Assembly: GCA_963755705.1 (NCBI GenBank)
Contig: CAVWKW010000002.1
Location: 372,001 to 436,000 of the forward strand
Source: JBARDN01 sp963755705
GTDB lineage: Bacteria > Desulfobacterota > Binatia > Binatales > Binataceae
Direction of reading: 5' to 3'
Length of the DNA stretch: 64,000 nucleotides
Shown piece by piece: positions 1 through 7,764 of the stretch. Under the pieces are notes generated by a model. That model was not told the origin of the DNA, did not search any database, and saw only the letters and a program-made list of their open reading frames with translations. Position numbers and translations under genes: made by a program. Position 1 is the first letter of the stretch, and every line of letters begins with the position of its first letter.

Positions 1-213
1 GTGGAAGCCGAACACGAGCATTAGACCACCGGCCAACTCAACAATCCCGGCGACGTAAATCAGCAGTTCCGCGATCGAGCCCGGAATATGATGCGCAGCC
101 ACGTATCCCGCCATCGCAGCTCCATGTCCAAGCTTGGTGGCGCCGCTCAGAATAAAAATCGCAGCGAGCAGAATGCGGCCGACGAGCGCGCCGGTTTTGT
201 CGAGTCCCTGCAT
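1..213 (-). CDS. DoxX family membrane protein (C-terminus cut by window edge)
   Basis: Seventy-one codons are visible from ATG at 213 to the window edge. The N-terminus reads MQGLDKTGALVGRILLAAIF, followed by LSGATKLGHG and a second hydrophobic stretch (LLIYVAGIVELAGGLML). The pattern of an opening helix, a KL...G motif and an E-x-x-G-G helix is typical of DoxX/DoxD membrane proteins, which are four-helix proteins often linked to respiratory quinone or redox chemistry. A good ribosome site (GGAGG) lies 5 bases before the start. The partner genes lie outside the window, so the specific role is unknown. Confidence 0.8.
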   Translation of the reverse strand, partial: MQGLDKTGALVGRILLAAIFILSGATKLGHGAAMAGYVAAHHIPGSIAELLIYVAGIVELAGGLMLVFGFH

Positions 214-266
214 AGCTAGCCTCCGTGTCGGATTATTAGCATCCGCACAGATCAATTCCCACGCGC

Positions 267-1946
267 GTGACCGATTATCGGTCTATAATCGGCCTGAGCA
301 ATTCGGTGGCACAACAACGTAAACAAGAGCGCAACTGGACGGTTACAGTCAGGCAGGCGATTCCGTCCGGCGATCGTCCGCGGTGGATTCGTATCCCGGA
401 ACGATCTCAGCTCATTAGAGCCGCGATACTCCTGGTCTCGTTCGCAATACTGGTGATCGCGTATCGCGTGGTCGAACGGACGATCGCGTTTAACTCCGAC
501 AACGCATGTATTCTGCTCCAGGCGCACGAGGTCGCGGGAGGCAACCTCATGCTTCGCGGTTGGGCGCTCTCGAACTGCTCGTTTTATCCCGAAATCAGCT
601 TCTATGCGGTTGCGATGCTGATAAATCACTCGCCGAGCGCATTGTCGCGCGAGCTGCCGCCGATCGTCTACGCGCTTATCGTGATGTTTGCGCTATGGCT
701 GACCGGACTTGGCTCCGGCAATCCGCCTTCGTACGGCGGCTATGCGATCACTTTCATCCTGATAGGATTGCCCACCAATCTGCAACATTTGTACATCGCG
801 CCCGGCACTCACATGAGCACGATGCTGCTGATATTTGCCGCGTTGGTGGCGCTCTCGTTCACCGAGGAGACTTCTGCGAGAGCGCCGGCCGCTTATATTG
901 CATATACAGCACTCCTGGCCTTCGCCGTCTTCGGAGACCTCTTTGCTCTGTATTTTGCCGCAATTCCGATCGCGCTCGTCACAGCGTATCGATGGGTTCG
1001 TGGCCTGTTTTCGCAAACGCGCGAGCTGATCGCGCTTGCGGCGACGGTCGCCGCGGTGCTCATCGCAGACGGTGCAATTCGTTTGATACGCGCCATCGGC
1101 GGCTTTCGTCTGGTGCCAGTCGAGCCGCATTTCGTGGCCCTTAAAGCGCTGCATAGCAATATCTCCGCTACAATCGGAGGGATCACTTCGCTCTGTGGGA
1201 TCGATCCGGCACAGGCGGTTAGCCCGCTCGGCGCAATACTGTTTTTGGCGCGATCGGCAGGACTCGCGTTCATACTCGGATGCTGCATCTACAGCGCCTA
1301 TAGATCATTGCGCGGCACGGAAACCCGAACCACCGCGATAGTGATGGCGGCGGCACTAGTCACTGCCATTGGATACGTATCAAACAATGCCGTGATCGGG
1401 CTGACGACGGCACGTTATTTGATTCCATTTGTCCTGTACGGCGCGATCCTCGCCGGCAGAGTCGCTGGCACGGTGATTCGTCCGACCAAACTGTTCCGTG
1501 CGGCTATCGGGTTGATCTCGGTGGCATATCTGTTCGGGTTCGTTCGTTTGATGTCCCAGCCAACCGCGATCCCGCAAAGAGAAGAGGCTCTTGCGCAATG
1601 GCTATATCAGCGCGGCCTGGTATTGGGGTACGGAGACTATTGGCACGCATCGATCGTCACCCTCGAGAGTGATGGAAAGGTCAAGATAAGGGCGATCAGT
1701 TTTGCCGGACGGCTCTATCCATATCTCTGGGAATCAAAGAGAGAGTGGTACTCTGGAGACCCGGGAACGCCGGCCCCGAACTTTGTAGTTATTGAGGAAC
1801 AAAAGAAGATGCTGGCTTTCCACGAAGCAATTTCCGCCATGCTCACTCTGGGCCGACCCTCGAAAGCCTATCAGTTTGAAGGCTATACGATCATGGTTTG
1901 GGACAAAGGTAAATGGTTGCTGAGGTCCGCTCCGAATACCAATTAG
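267..1946 (+). CDS. Polytopic membrane protein of unknown function
   Basis: A 559-residue protein with about ten hydrophobic segments between residues 50 and 430, then a soluble C-terminal part of about 120 residues. The long membrane core with a short first loop (FNSDNACILLQAHEV) resembles GT-C-type glycosyltransferase or O-antigen-type membrane proteins, but I see no catalytic motif that settles this. GTG at 267 gives the longest form. A TATAAT hexamer at 284-289 lies inside that reading, so GTG at 306 may be the real start. No clear ribosome site supports either. It is followed by a pseudogene, and neighbours give no hint of function. Confidence 0.6.
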   Translation: MTDYRSIIGLSNSVAQQRKQERNWTVTVRQAIPSGDRPRWIRIPERSQLIRAAILLVSFAILVIAYRVVERTIAFNSDNACILLQAHEVAGGNLMLRGWALSNCSFYPEISFYAVAMLINHSPSALSRELPPIVYALIVMFALWLTGLGSGNPPSYGGYAITFILIGLPTNLQHLYIAPGTHMSTMLLIFAALVALSFTEETSARAPAAYIAYTALLAFAVFGDLFALYFAAIPIALVTAYRWVRGLFSQTRELIALAATVAAVLIADGAIRLIRAIGGFRLVPVEPHFVALKALHSNISATIGGITSLCGIDPAQAVSPLGAILFLARSAGLAFILGCCIYSAYRSLRGTETRTTAIVMAAALVTAIGYVSNNAVIGLTTARYLIPFVLYGAILAGRVAGTVIRPTKLFRAAIGLISVAYLFGFVRLMSQPTAIPQREEALAQWLYQRGLVLGYGDYWHASIVTLESDGKVKIRAISFAGRLYPYLWESKREWYSGDPGTPAPNFVVIEEQKKMLAFHEAISAMLTLGRPSKAYQFEGYTIMVWDKGKWLLRSAPNTN

Positions 1947-2002
1947 ACCACCCCGATAAGTTTCGAATCCGACAAATATCCGTATAGTACGTTCAGGCGT
2001 CC

Positions 2003-2397
2003 TTGAATGACGAGGACAAAGAAATGACCGAATGGTTCGAGCAGGATTCGTTCTGGGAGACCTTCGGAGAATTCATGTTCGATACGCAGCGGGTTGGTGT
2101 AGCACGCAGTGAAGTGGATCGGATGATCGACCTGATGCATCTCGCGCCGAGTGCGAAGGTTCTAGATCTATATTGCGCCGCCTGCTTGACGGATGGTCGC
2201 GGATCGAGACGCACTGGATCCTGCTCGACGGGAACACGCGCCGCGAATCGAGTTTCGTTCTGCGCCTCTATTCCGGCTCGGAGTTGACGTCGTTGCTTCG
2301 CAGCGTCGGTTTCCAGAGCGTCGAGTTATACGGAACGCTGGCTGGAAAACCGTATGATCACGCCGCCGAGCGGCTGATCGCGGTCGCGACGAAATGA
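2003..2397 (+). pseudogene. SAM-dependent methyltransferase remnant (internal deletion and frameshift)
   Basis: Two reading frames hold the ends of one methyltransferase. The first (ATG 2024, or TTG 2003) reads MTEWFEQDSFWETFGEFMFD and continues to APSAKVLDLYCAAC, which is the start of class I SAM-binding motif I (normally LDLxCGxG). It then degenerates and stops at 2287. The second frame (from about 2173) reads WSRIETHWILLDGNTRRESS, then LRLYSGSELTSLLRSVGF and LYGTLAGKPYDHAAERLIAV, the usual C-terminus of this family. Nearly all of the central Rossmann domain is missing, so about 390 bases remain of an expected 750 or so. No active enzyme can be made. Confidence 0.75.
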
Positions 2398-2404
2398 GAA
2401 ACCG

Positions 2405-3028
2405 TCAGCCCATCCACCAGCGGACGCGGCCGGTGTCAACGTGAACGAAATTCGAGTTGGGATAGTAGCCGACTCCGCCGCGATGCAGCGATAACGCGGC
2501 GAGCCTGACCGTTCTGAGGTTGCGCCCCGGAACGTGAATATCGATCGCTTTGCCCTGTACGTGCATGCTGTGCAGCGCCACCCCCTCGGTCGTGTTGAAC
2601 AGCATCGCGTTCGTTATCGGAGATCTGTATCCGGAAATCACTTCGTAGGGAGCGCTGGTATGCAGCCGAGTGCGCAACGCGACCAGCAGATCGAGCAACT
2701 TGGGATCGATCGGCTTTACTTCGTCGCGGCGATAATCGCGGAGAATATAGTTGATCTGCTCAAGGCCGCCCGGAACGTAGTCGCCGTGCTCCCAATAGAC
2801 GGCGTGCAGCCGTTCGCCGGTGTGCAGATTGTTGAAGCTCAGCGAGCGCGCCGATTGATCCGCGTGATGAAAATTACGGCGCCGCACATGCATCCGCGCC
2901 CACGCCGATGCGGGAATAACCATCGGCGCCGCACCGACAATTCCCGCGCTGACGGCGCTCTTGATAAATCGCCGGCGCGAGATCGATTCGTGTCCGTCGA
3001 TCCGACCGTCCTTCCGCCCGTCGTTCAT
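2405..3028 (-). CDS. DUF882 / M15-like secreted protein with Tat signal
   Basis: A 207-residue protein. The N-terminus carries a twin-arginine signal (SRRRFIKSAV, then a hydrophobic stretch ending in ASAWA), so it should be exported folded. The mature part has the DUF882 signature: SLSFNNLHTGERL, YEVISGYRSPITNAML, LHSMHVQGKAIDIHV and FVHVDTGRVRWW. The His/Asp residues in HxxGKAIDI and the final HVD match the zinc site of M15-type peptidases, so a murein-related role is likely. ATG at 3028 overlaps the stop of the L,D-transpeptidase gene (ATGA), indicating translational coupling. Both products act on the cell envelope. Confidence 0.85.
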   Translation of the reverse strand: MNDGRKDGRIDGHESISRRRFIKSAVSAGIVGAAPMVIPASAWARMHVRRRNFHHADQSARSLSFNNLHTGERLHAVYWEHGDYVPGGLEQINYILRDYRRDEVKPIDPKLLDLLVALRTRLHTSAPYEVISGYRSPITNAMLFNTTEGVALHSMHVQGKAIDIHVPGRNLRTVRLAALSLHRGGVGYYPNSNFVHVDTGRVRWWMG

Positions 3029-3945
3029 TTTCCGACCCCCACTTCCGTGCCCAGCGTGAGGTCGCGCGCGATCCCGTCGGAGCGGTCGGTCACCTCCCCG
3101 GCACGGGACCAATCAATTAGATCGCTCAAATGGTCGGCATCCGCAAGCTTTCGGACATACCCGATTCCGCTGATTCCTTTGTTGTACGCGTCACGATTCA
3201 CCTCCAAGTAGACATGTCCATCGCTGGTGCGCGCCAGCATAATCGGTTGATAAATCATCACGCCGCGATCGCCCATATCCACCGACTCGAAAAGCGCCTC
3301 GACGTCCGCCGGATTCAGCCGGACGCATCCGTGCGTGTGAAAGCCGTAGATCCCCATCGGCGAGTTGGTGCCGTGAATCCCAATCGAGGGCAGGTTGATA
3401 CCGATCCAATAGTCACCGAGCGGATTGTCCGGACCTGGCGGCACCCGGCTGACCGGCACTTTGCCATTGGCGAGCATCTCTTCGCGGACCGAATCGGGAA
3501 CGCGCCAAATCGGCGCCTCGCGCATCTGGATAATCCGGAATTTGCCCGTCGGCGTGCGCCACTGCGGAGCGACGCGGCCGACGGCCACCGGATAGTCGCC
3601 CTTGAGCGCATAGTTCTCAAAGTAAAACAGCATCCGCTGCGGGAGATTGACGACGATTCCATCGACGAACTGAATCGGCACGATATGCCGATTGTCGATG
3701 TGCAGGGTTTTGCCCGCTGTGATCGTCGAGCCCAGCGCAACCCCGTTGTCGGCCGCGATTACCGCGGCGCCCTCGCCGAAATGCGCCCCCAGCCGAATCC
3801 AGTTGTCGCCCTTCTGAATTGTGTAGTCGGTACTCTGGCCGACGACCTGGTTGGAGAGCGGTGCCAAGTCTTGCGCGTCCGAAATGCCGCCAAGCCCCAG
3901 CGACAAGATCGCAATGACGATCAGAATTCTGCGCACGCGGAACAC
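3025..3945 (-). CDS. L,D-transpeptidase with LysM domain (YkuD family)
   Basis: A 306-residue exported protein with a signal peptide over residues 1-25 (ILIVIAILSLGLGG). A LysM module lies at about 40-84 (YTIQKGDNWIRLGAHF). The catalytic YkuD domain includes H191 (IGIHGT) and the H205-G-C207-V-R motif, with C207 as nucleophile. Enzymes of this family form 3-3 cross-links in peptidoglycan or attach lipoproteins to it. The usual SHGC is THGC here, a mild change. The gene is translationally coupled to the downstream DUF882 gene through an ATGA overlap, so the two form an envelope operon. Confidence 0.9.
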   Translation of the reverse strand: MFRVRRILIVIAILSLGLGGISDAQDLAPLSNQVVGQSTDYTIQKGDNWIRLGAHFGEGAAVIAADNGVALGSTITAGKTLHIDNRHIVPIQFVDGIVVNLPQRMLFYFENYALKGDYPVAVGRVAPQWRTPTGKFRIIQMREAPIWRVPDSVREEMLANGKVPVSRVPPGPDNPLGDYWIGINLPSIGIHGTNSPMGIYGFHTHGCVRLNPADVEALFESVDMGDRGVMIYQPIMLARTSDGHVYLEVNRDAYNKGISGIGYVRKLADADHLSDLIDWSRAGEVTDRSDGIARDLTLGTEVGVGK

Positions 3946-4003
3946 CCAACCACGCAGTGGAGTATGCCGCCGCGAGACACGCGAGTCGAAAGGGCGGCAG
4001 ACG

Positions 4004-4813
4004 CTACCGGGTGGATTTCTTGAGCGCCCGCTCGACTCCCGGCATCCGCTTTGGCAGCACCCTGCCCTCTTCGGAGTCGTGCAGAAATCGGCCGACGCCG
4101 AGCAGCAGATGATGCGAATGCGCGTTGCGCACCGAGTTACGGAATCCCATCTCGTCCTGCGCGTTGTTGACCGCGAATTTGAGCATCCTTAGCGTCATCC
4201 GATCGCTCTCGGCAATTCGCCCGGCCAGCGCCATCGTCTCGGCCTCGAGCTTTTCGCGCGGCACCACGATATTGACGAAGCCCAGCCGGCACGCCTCTTC
4301 CGCGGTGACGAAGCGGCTCTGAAACAGGATTTCTTTGGCCTTGCGGATTGGCAGATCCCACGGGATCGAAAAGTACTGGAGCAGCGAGGGCAAAAACTGC
4401 GCATCCTCCGACGCGACGATCAGATCCATCGCCGCCGCGAACATCCATCCGCCAAAGATGCAGTAGCCTTGCACCATCGCGATCGTAACCTTGTCCAGAT
4501 CGCGCCAGCGCATCGTGTTGTCCAGGAACAGTTTTCGCGAGCGCGAGTAAATCGCGCGCAATCCTTTTCCATATGGACGCCGCGCGGAGTCTTCTTTTTC
4601 CTCGGGCGTTCCGAGATCGTGGCCGGAGCAAAAGTGCTCTCCCTTGCCGGAGAGCACGATCACCCGGATCTCGTCGTCGTCGTTGGCGTCGGTGAATGCG
4701 GCGTCCATCTCTTCGAGCAGGATGCGCGACTGCGCGTTGCGCCGCTCGGGCCGGGCAAGGATCACACGCGCGATCCGTCCGTTCTTCTCATATTCGATAT
4801 GCTTGTACGCCAT
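4004..4813 (-). CDS. Crotonase-fold protein (enoyl-CoA hydratase/isomerase family) lacking catalytic Glu
   Basis: A 269-residue member of the crotonase superfamily. The N-terminal ARPERRNAQS and the first oxyanion-hole element HFCSGHDLGT (about 60-69) are clear, as is GYCIFGGW (117-123) for the second. The two glutamates of true hydratases are absent: the GGGCE position reads GGWMF (121-125), and the PE of the AQFGxPE motif reads PS (142-143). It should bind an acyl-CoA but is unlikely to hydrate by the usual route. Isomerase, hydrolase, lyase or a non-catalytic role are all open. It stands alone between the envelope pair and the divergent methanethiol oxidase gene. Confidence 0.85.
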   Translation of the reverse strand: MAYKHIEYEKNGRIARVILARPERRNAQSRILLEEMDAAFTDANDDDEIRVIVLSGKGEHFCSGHDLGTPEEKEDSARRPYGKGLRAIYSRSRKLFLDNTMRWRDLDKVTIAMVQGYCIFGGWMFAAAMDLIVASEDAQFLPSLLQYFSIPWDLPIRKAKEILFQSRFVTAEEACRLGFVNIVVPREKLEAETMALAGRIAESDRMTLRMLKFAVNNAQDEMGFRNSVRNAHSHHLLLGVGRFLHDSEEGRVLPKRMPGVERALKKSTR

Positions 4814-4971
4814 CGCAGGTACTCCTATGCGGACGCCGCGCCGCCGTCGCTCTTCGATGTGCCTAACTTAGGACAAGGCGCCCCGCATGACCATCAGCGC
4901 GCCATCCGCGCTTTGCGTGTACGCGATGCGTGGGCTAGCTTCGGAGCAACCCTGCAAGGCGGTATACGACG

Positions 4972-6363
4972 ATGGCGCTGTGGAAACCGGACCAGACTTT
5001 TTATCCTTCCGCCAAGATGGCAATGAATGCGCCGCGCGAGAAGCTCGGCTATGTAGTGACTTTTAACCCCACCCCCGCAAACGGCCGCCGCGACGCGCTG
5101 TGCGTTCTCGATGTTGACCCGCAATCCGCCGAATATGGACAGGTCGTCGGGCGTACCGAGGCCGAGTTTGCCGGCGACGAGCTGCATCACTTCGGATGGA
5201 ACGCGTGCAGCGCCGCGCTATGCCCTTACGCGCCTCATCCGCATGTCGAGCGGCGCTACCTGCTGGTTCCGGGACTGCGCTCCTCCCGTATTTACATTTT
5301 TGACACCAAGCCCGACCCGCGAAAGCCGAAGATCGTCAAGATCATCGAAGCCAAGGAAATAGCGGAGCCTACCGGCTACAGCCGGCCGCATACGCTCCAC
5401 TGCGGTCCCGACGCGATTTATGTCAGTGCGCTTGGCGCTCCGAATGGCGGCGGCCCGGGCGGGATCTTTCTGCTCGATCACGAAAGTTTCGATGTGCTGG
5501 GACGCTGGGAAGTAGATCGCGGGCCGCAGTTTTTCGCCTACGATTTCTGGTGGCATCTCGGCTACGACGTCGCGATCACCAGCGAATGGGGCACGCCCAA
5601 CATGATCGAAAACGGCGTTCAGCCGGAATTGCTGCTGGCCGGCAAGTACGGACATGCGATCCATCTGTGGGATTTGCGCAAGCGGCGTCATTTGAAAACT
5701 CTCGATCTCGGCGCCGAGCAACAGATGGCGCTCGAGCTGCGTCCCTCTCACGATCCCACCAAGACCTTTGGCTTCGTTGGCGTTGTCATATCGACCAAGG
5801 ATCTGTCGGCGTCGGTCTGGATGTGGAATCGCACCGGCGAGGATTGGTCGATCAAAAAAGTAATCGAGATTCCCGCCGAGCCCGCTGATCCCGCGGTACT
5901 GCCGCCCGCGCTCAAGCCCTTCAAGGCGGTGCCGCCACTGGTCACGGACATTAACCTGAGTCTCGACGATCGCTTCTTGTACGTCGCCTGCTTCGGCACC
6001 GGCGACCTGAAGCAATATAACGTCAGCGACCCCGCGAATCCGAAGCTCACCGGAACGGTTCGCCTGGGCGGAATCACTTCGCACGCTGCCCATCCGAAAG
6101 GCGGCGCGCTCAACGGCGGCGCGCAGATGACCGAGCTCAGCCGCGACGGACGCCGCGTATACGTCAGCAACTCGCTGTATAATTCCTGGGACGCGCAGTT
6201 TTATCCCGAGGGCGTGCGCGGATGGGTCGCCAAGATCGACGCGAATCCTGACGGAGGGCTCGCGCTCGATCCGAAATTCTTCACCAAGTTCGACGGTGAG
6301 CGGCCGCATCAGATTCGGCTCGAAGGTGGCGACACGTCTTCCGACTCGTTCTGTTATCCGTGA
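4972..6363 (+). CDS. mtoX: Methanethiol oxidase (selenium-binding protein SBP56 family)
   Basis: A 463-residue protein matching the full length of the SBP56/SELENBP1 family. Recognisable segments are DELHHFGWNACSAALCP, RRYLLVPGLRSSRIYIFD, EPTGYSRPHTLHC, FAYDFWWHLGYDVAITSEWG, GKYGHAIHLWD, LSLDDRFLYVACFGTGDLKQ and HAAHPKGGALNGGAQMTELS. The His-rich loops fit the metal (copper) sites proposed for bacterial MtoX, which oxidises methanethiol to formaldehyde, hydrogen sulfide and hydrogen peroxide. I see no N-terminal signal peptide, whereas several characterised MtoX proteins are periplasmic. Its stop overlaps the start of the following membrane-protein gene (GTGA), so the two are co-translated. 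Confidence 0.9.
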   Translation: MALWKPDQTFYPSAKMAMNAPREKLGYVVTFNPTPANGRRDALCVLDVDPQSAEYGQVVGRTEAEFAGDELHHFGWNACSAALCPYAPHPHVERRYLLVPGLRSSRIYIFDTKPDPRKPKIVKIIEAKEIAEPTGYSRPHTLHCGPDAIYVSALGAPNGGGPGGIFLLDHESFDVLGRWEVDRGPQFFAYDFWWHLGYDVAITSEWGTPNMIENGVQPELLLAGKYGHAIHLWDLRKRRHLKTLDLGAEQQMALELRPSHDPTKTFGFVGVVISTKDLSASVWMWNRTGEDWSIKKVIEIPAEPADPAVLPPALKPFKAVPPLVTDINLSLDDRFLYVACFGTGDLKQYNVSDPANPKLTGTVRLGGITSHAAHPKGGALNGGAQMTELSRDGRRVYVSNSLYNSWDAQFYPEGVRGWVAKIDANPDGGLALDPKFFTKFDGERPHQIRLEGGDTSSDSFCYP

Positions 6364-7007
6364 GCGGCGCGTGGCCGTGGATCGCGGTTGCTGCCCTGGG
6401 CGCATACCACGGCATCGACCCCTCGATGGGCTGGCTGTTCGCGGTGGCGCTGGGGCTGCAAGAGCGCAGCCGCGCAAAAGTCATTGGCGCGCTGATTCCG
6501 ATCGCGATCGGACACCTGGTTTCGATCGCAGCCGTCGTCGCCACGATTTCGGCTCTTCAATCCTCATTCCCGTTTGCGATGGTTCGTCCGGCCGGCGCGG
6601 GCGCGCTGATCATCTTTGGACTGTTCCGATTCTTCTGGCCGCGAGCGCATCCCCGATGGGTCGCGATGCGCGTGAACTTTGGCGACTTGGTGCTGTGGTC
6701 GTTCCTGATGGCGTCGGCGCATGGCGCGGGCCTGATGCTGTTTCCGATTCTGCTCGGGATGAGCGCGCCCGCGGGTGCGCCGATGCATCATCATGGGATG
6801 CCGATGCTGCCGCAGGCTCATCCGGTCGTGACCGCCGCGGCAGTGGTGATCCTGCATACCGGCGCGATGCTGATCGTTATGGGCGCGATCGCCGTCGTCG
6901 TGTACGAGAAGGTCGGGCTTCGGATTTTGCGCAGCGCCTGGATCAACCTCGACACCGTATGGGCCGGCGCACTGGTGGCAGCGGGAGTGCTGTGCCTGGT
7001 AGTTTGA
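6360..7007 (+). CDS. Small polytopic membrane protein coupled to methanethiol oxidase
   Basis: A 215-residue protein with about six hydrophobic segments. GTG at 6360 overlaps the stop of the methanethiol oxidase gene. The N-terminal AYHGIDPSMGWLFAVALGLQ, the IAIGHLVSIA helix and a loop rich in His and Met (MHHHGMPMLPQAHP, about residues 141-154) recall metal-handling membrane proteins of the NicO/RcnA or HupE type, where H-x-x-D and GH motifs bind metal. This is a resemblance by eye. A role in supplying copper to the oxidase, or in exporting a product, is inferred from the coupling. Confidence 0.75.
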   Translation: MSGAWPWIAVAALGAYHGIDPSMGWLFAVALGLQERSRAKVIGALIPIAIGHLVSIAAVVATISALQSSFPFAMVRPAGAGALIIFGLFRFFWPRAHPRWVAMRVNFGDLVLWSFLMASAHGAGLMLFPILLGMSAPAGAPMHHHGMPMLPQAHPVVTAAAVVILHTGAMLIVMGAIAVVVYEKVGLRILRSAWINLDTVWAGALVAAGVLCLVV

Positions 7008-7060
7008 AAGCCTTTTGCAGGTGCTTTAATTGCCCGCGCGCCCGTGCCAGCATCTAACTT

Positions 7061-7741
7061 ATGCAGTCCTTGGGCGTGCTGCTGATCGAAGACGAAGAAC
7101 GCCTCGCCGGCAATCTGCGCCAGGGCCTTACCGAAGAAGGTATCGCCTTGGATTGGGTGAAGTCCGCCGAGGAAGCGGCGCAGATCCTCGCGCGCAAAAC
7201 CTACGACCTGATGGTGCTCGACATCGGACTTCCCGGGAAGAGCGGCGTCGATTTTCTGCGCGAGCGCCGCGCTGCTGGCGATACCACCCCGGTGCTGTTC
7301 CTGACCGCGCGCAGCTCGGTCGAGGATCGCGTGACCGGTCTCGACAGCGGCGGCGACGATTATCTGGTTAAGCCATTCGCATTTGCAGAGCTGCTCGCGC
7401 GAATTCACGCGCTCGCCCGGCGCCGGCCGGCGGCGCGAACCCCGGTACTGAAGGTCGGCGATCTCGAGTTCGATACCGTCAAACGCCGCGCAAAGCGCGC
7501 CGGCAAGGCGATCGCACTTTCGCCGAAAGAGGCGATGCTGCTGGAGTTGCTGATGCGGCGCGTCGGTGAGACCGTCACGCGCGACATGATCGCCGAGTCG
7601 GTGTGGGATTCCGACTACAACGTCTTCACCAACCTGATCGAAGTGTTCGTCAATCGGCTGCGGCAGAAGATCGACGACGACGCCAAGAATTCAATGATCA
7701 CCACCGTGCGTGGTGTCGGCTACATGATGCGCGCGGGCTAG
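7061..7741 (+). CDS. OmpR/PhoB-family response regulator
   Basis: A 226-residue two-component regulator. The receiver domain has the acid pocket E10-D11, the phospho-acceptor D54 in LMVLDIGLPG, and the conserved lysine in YLVKPFAF. The C-terminal winged helix starts at about residue 125 and ends in the family-typical NVFTNLIEVFVNRLRQKID and TVRGVGYMMR. It lies directly before the sensor kinase and a TolC/adaptor/RND set, so it very likely controls that efflux operon, as CusR/CopR-type regulators do. The inducing ligand cannot be read from sequence. Confidence 0.93.
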   Translation: MQSLGVLLIEDEERLAGNLRQGLTEEGIALDWVKSAEEAAQILARKTYDLMVLDIGLPGKSGVDFLRERRAAGDTTPVLFLTARSSVEDRVTGLDSGGDDYLVKPFAFAELLARIHALARRRPAARTPVLKVGDLEFDTVKRRAKRAGKAIALSPKEAMLLELLMRRVGETVTRDMIAESVWDSDYNVFTNLIEVFVNRLRQKIDDDAKNSMITTVRGVGYMMRAG

Positions 7742-7764
7742 CCCTTAGGACTTTTACTGCCGCA

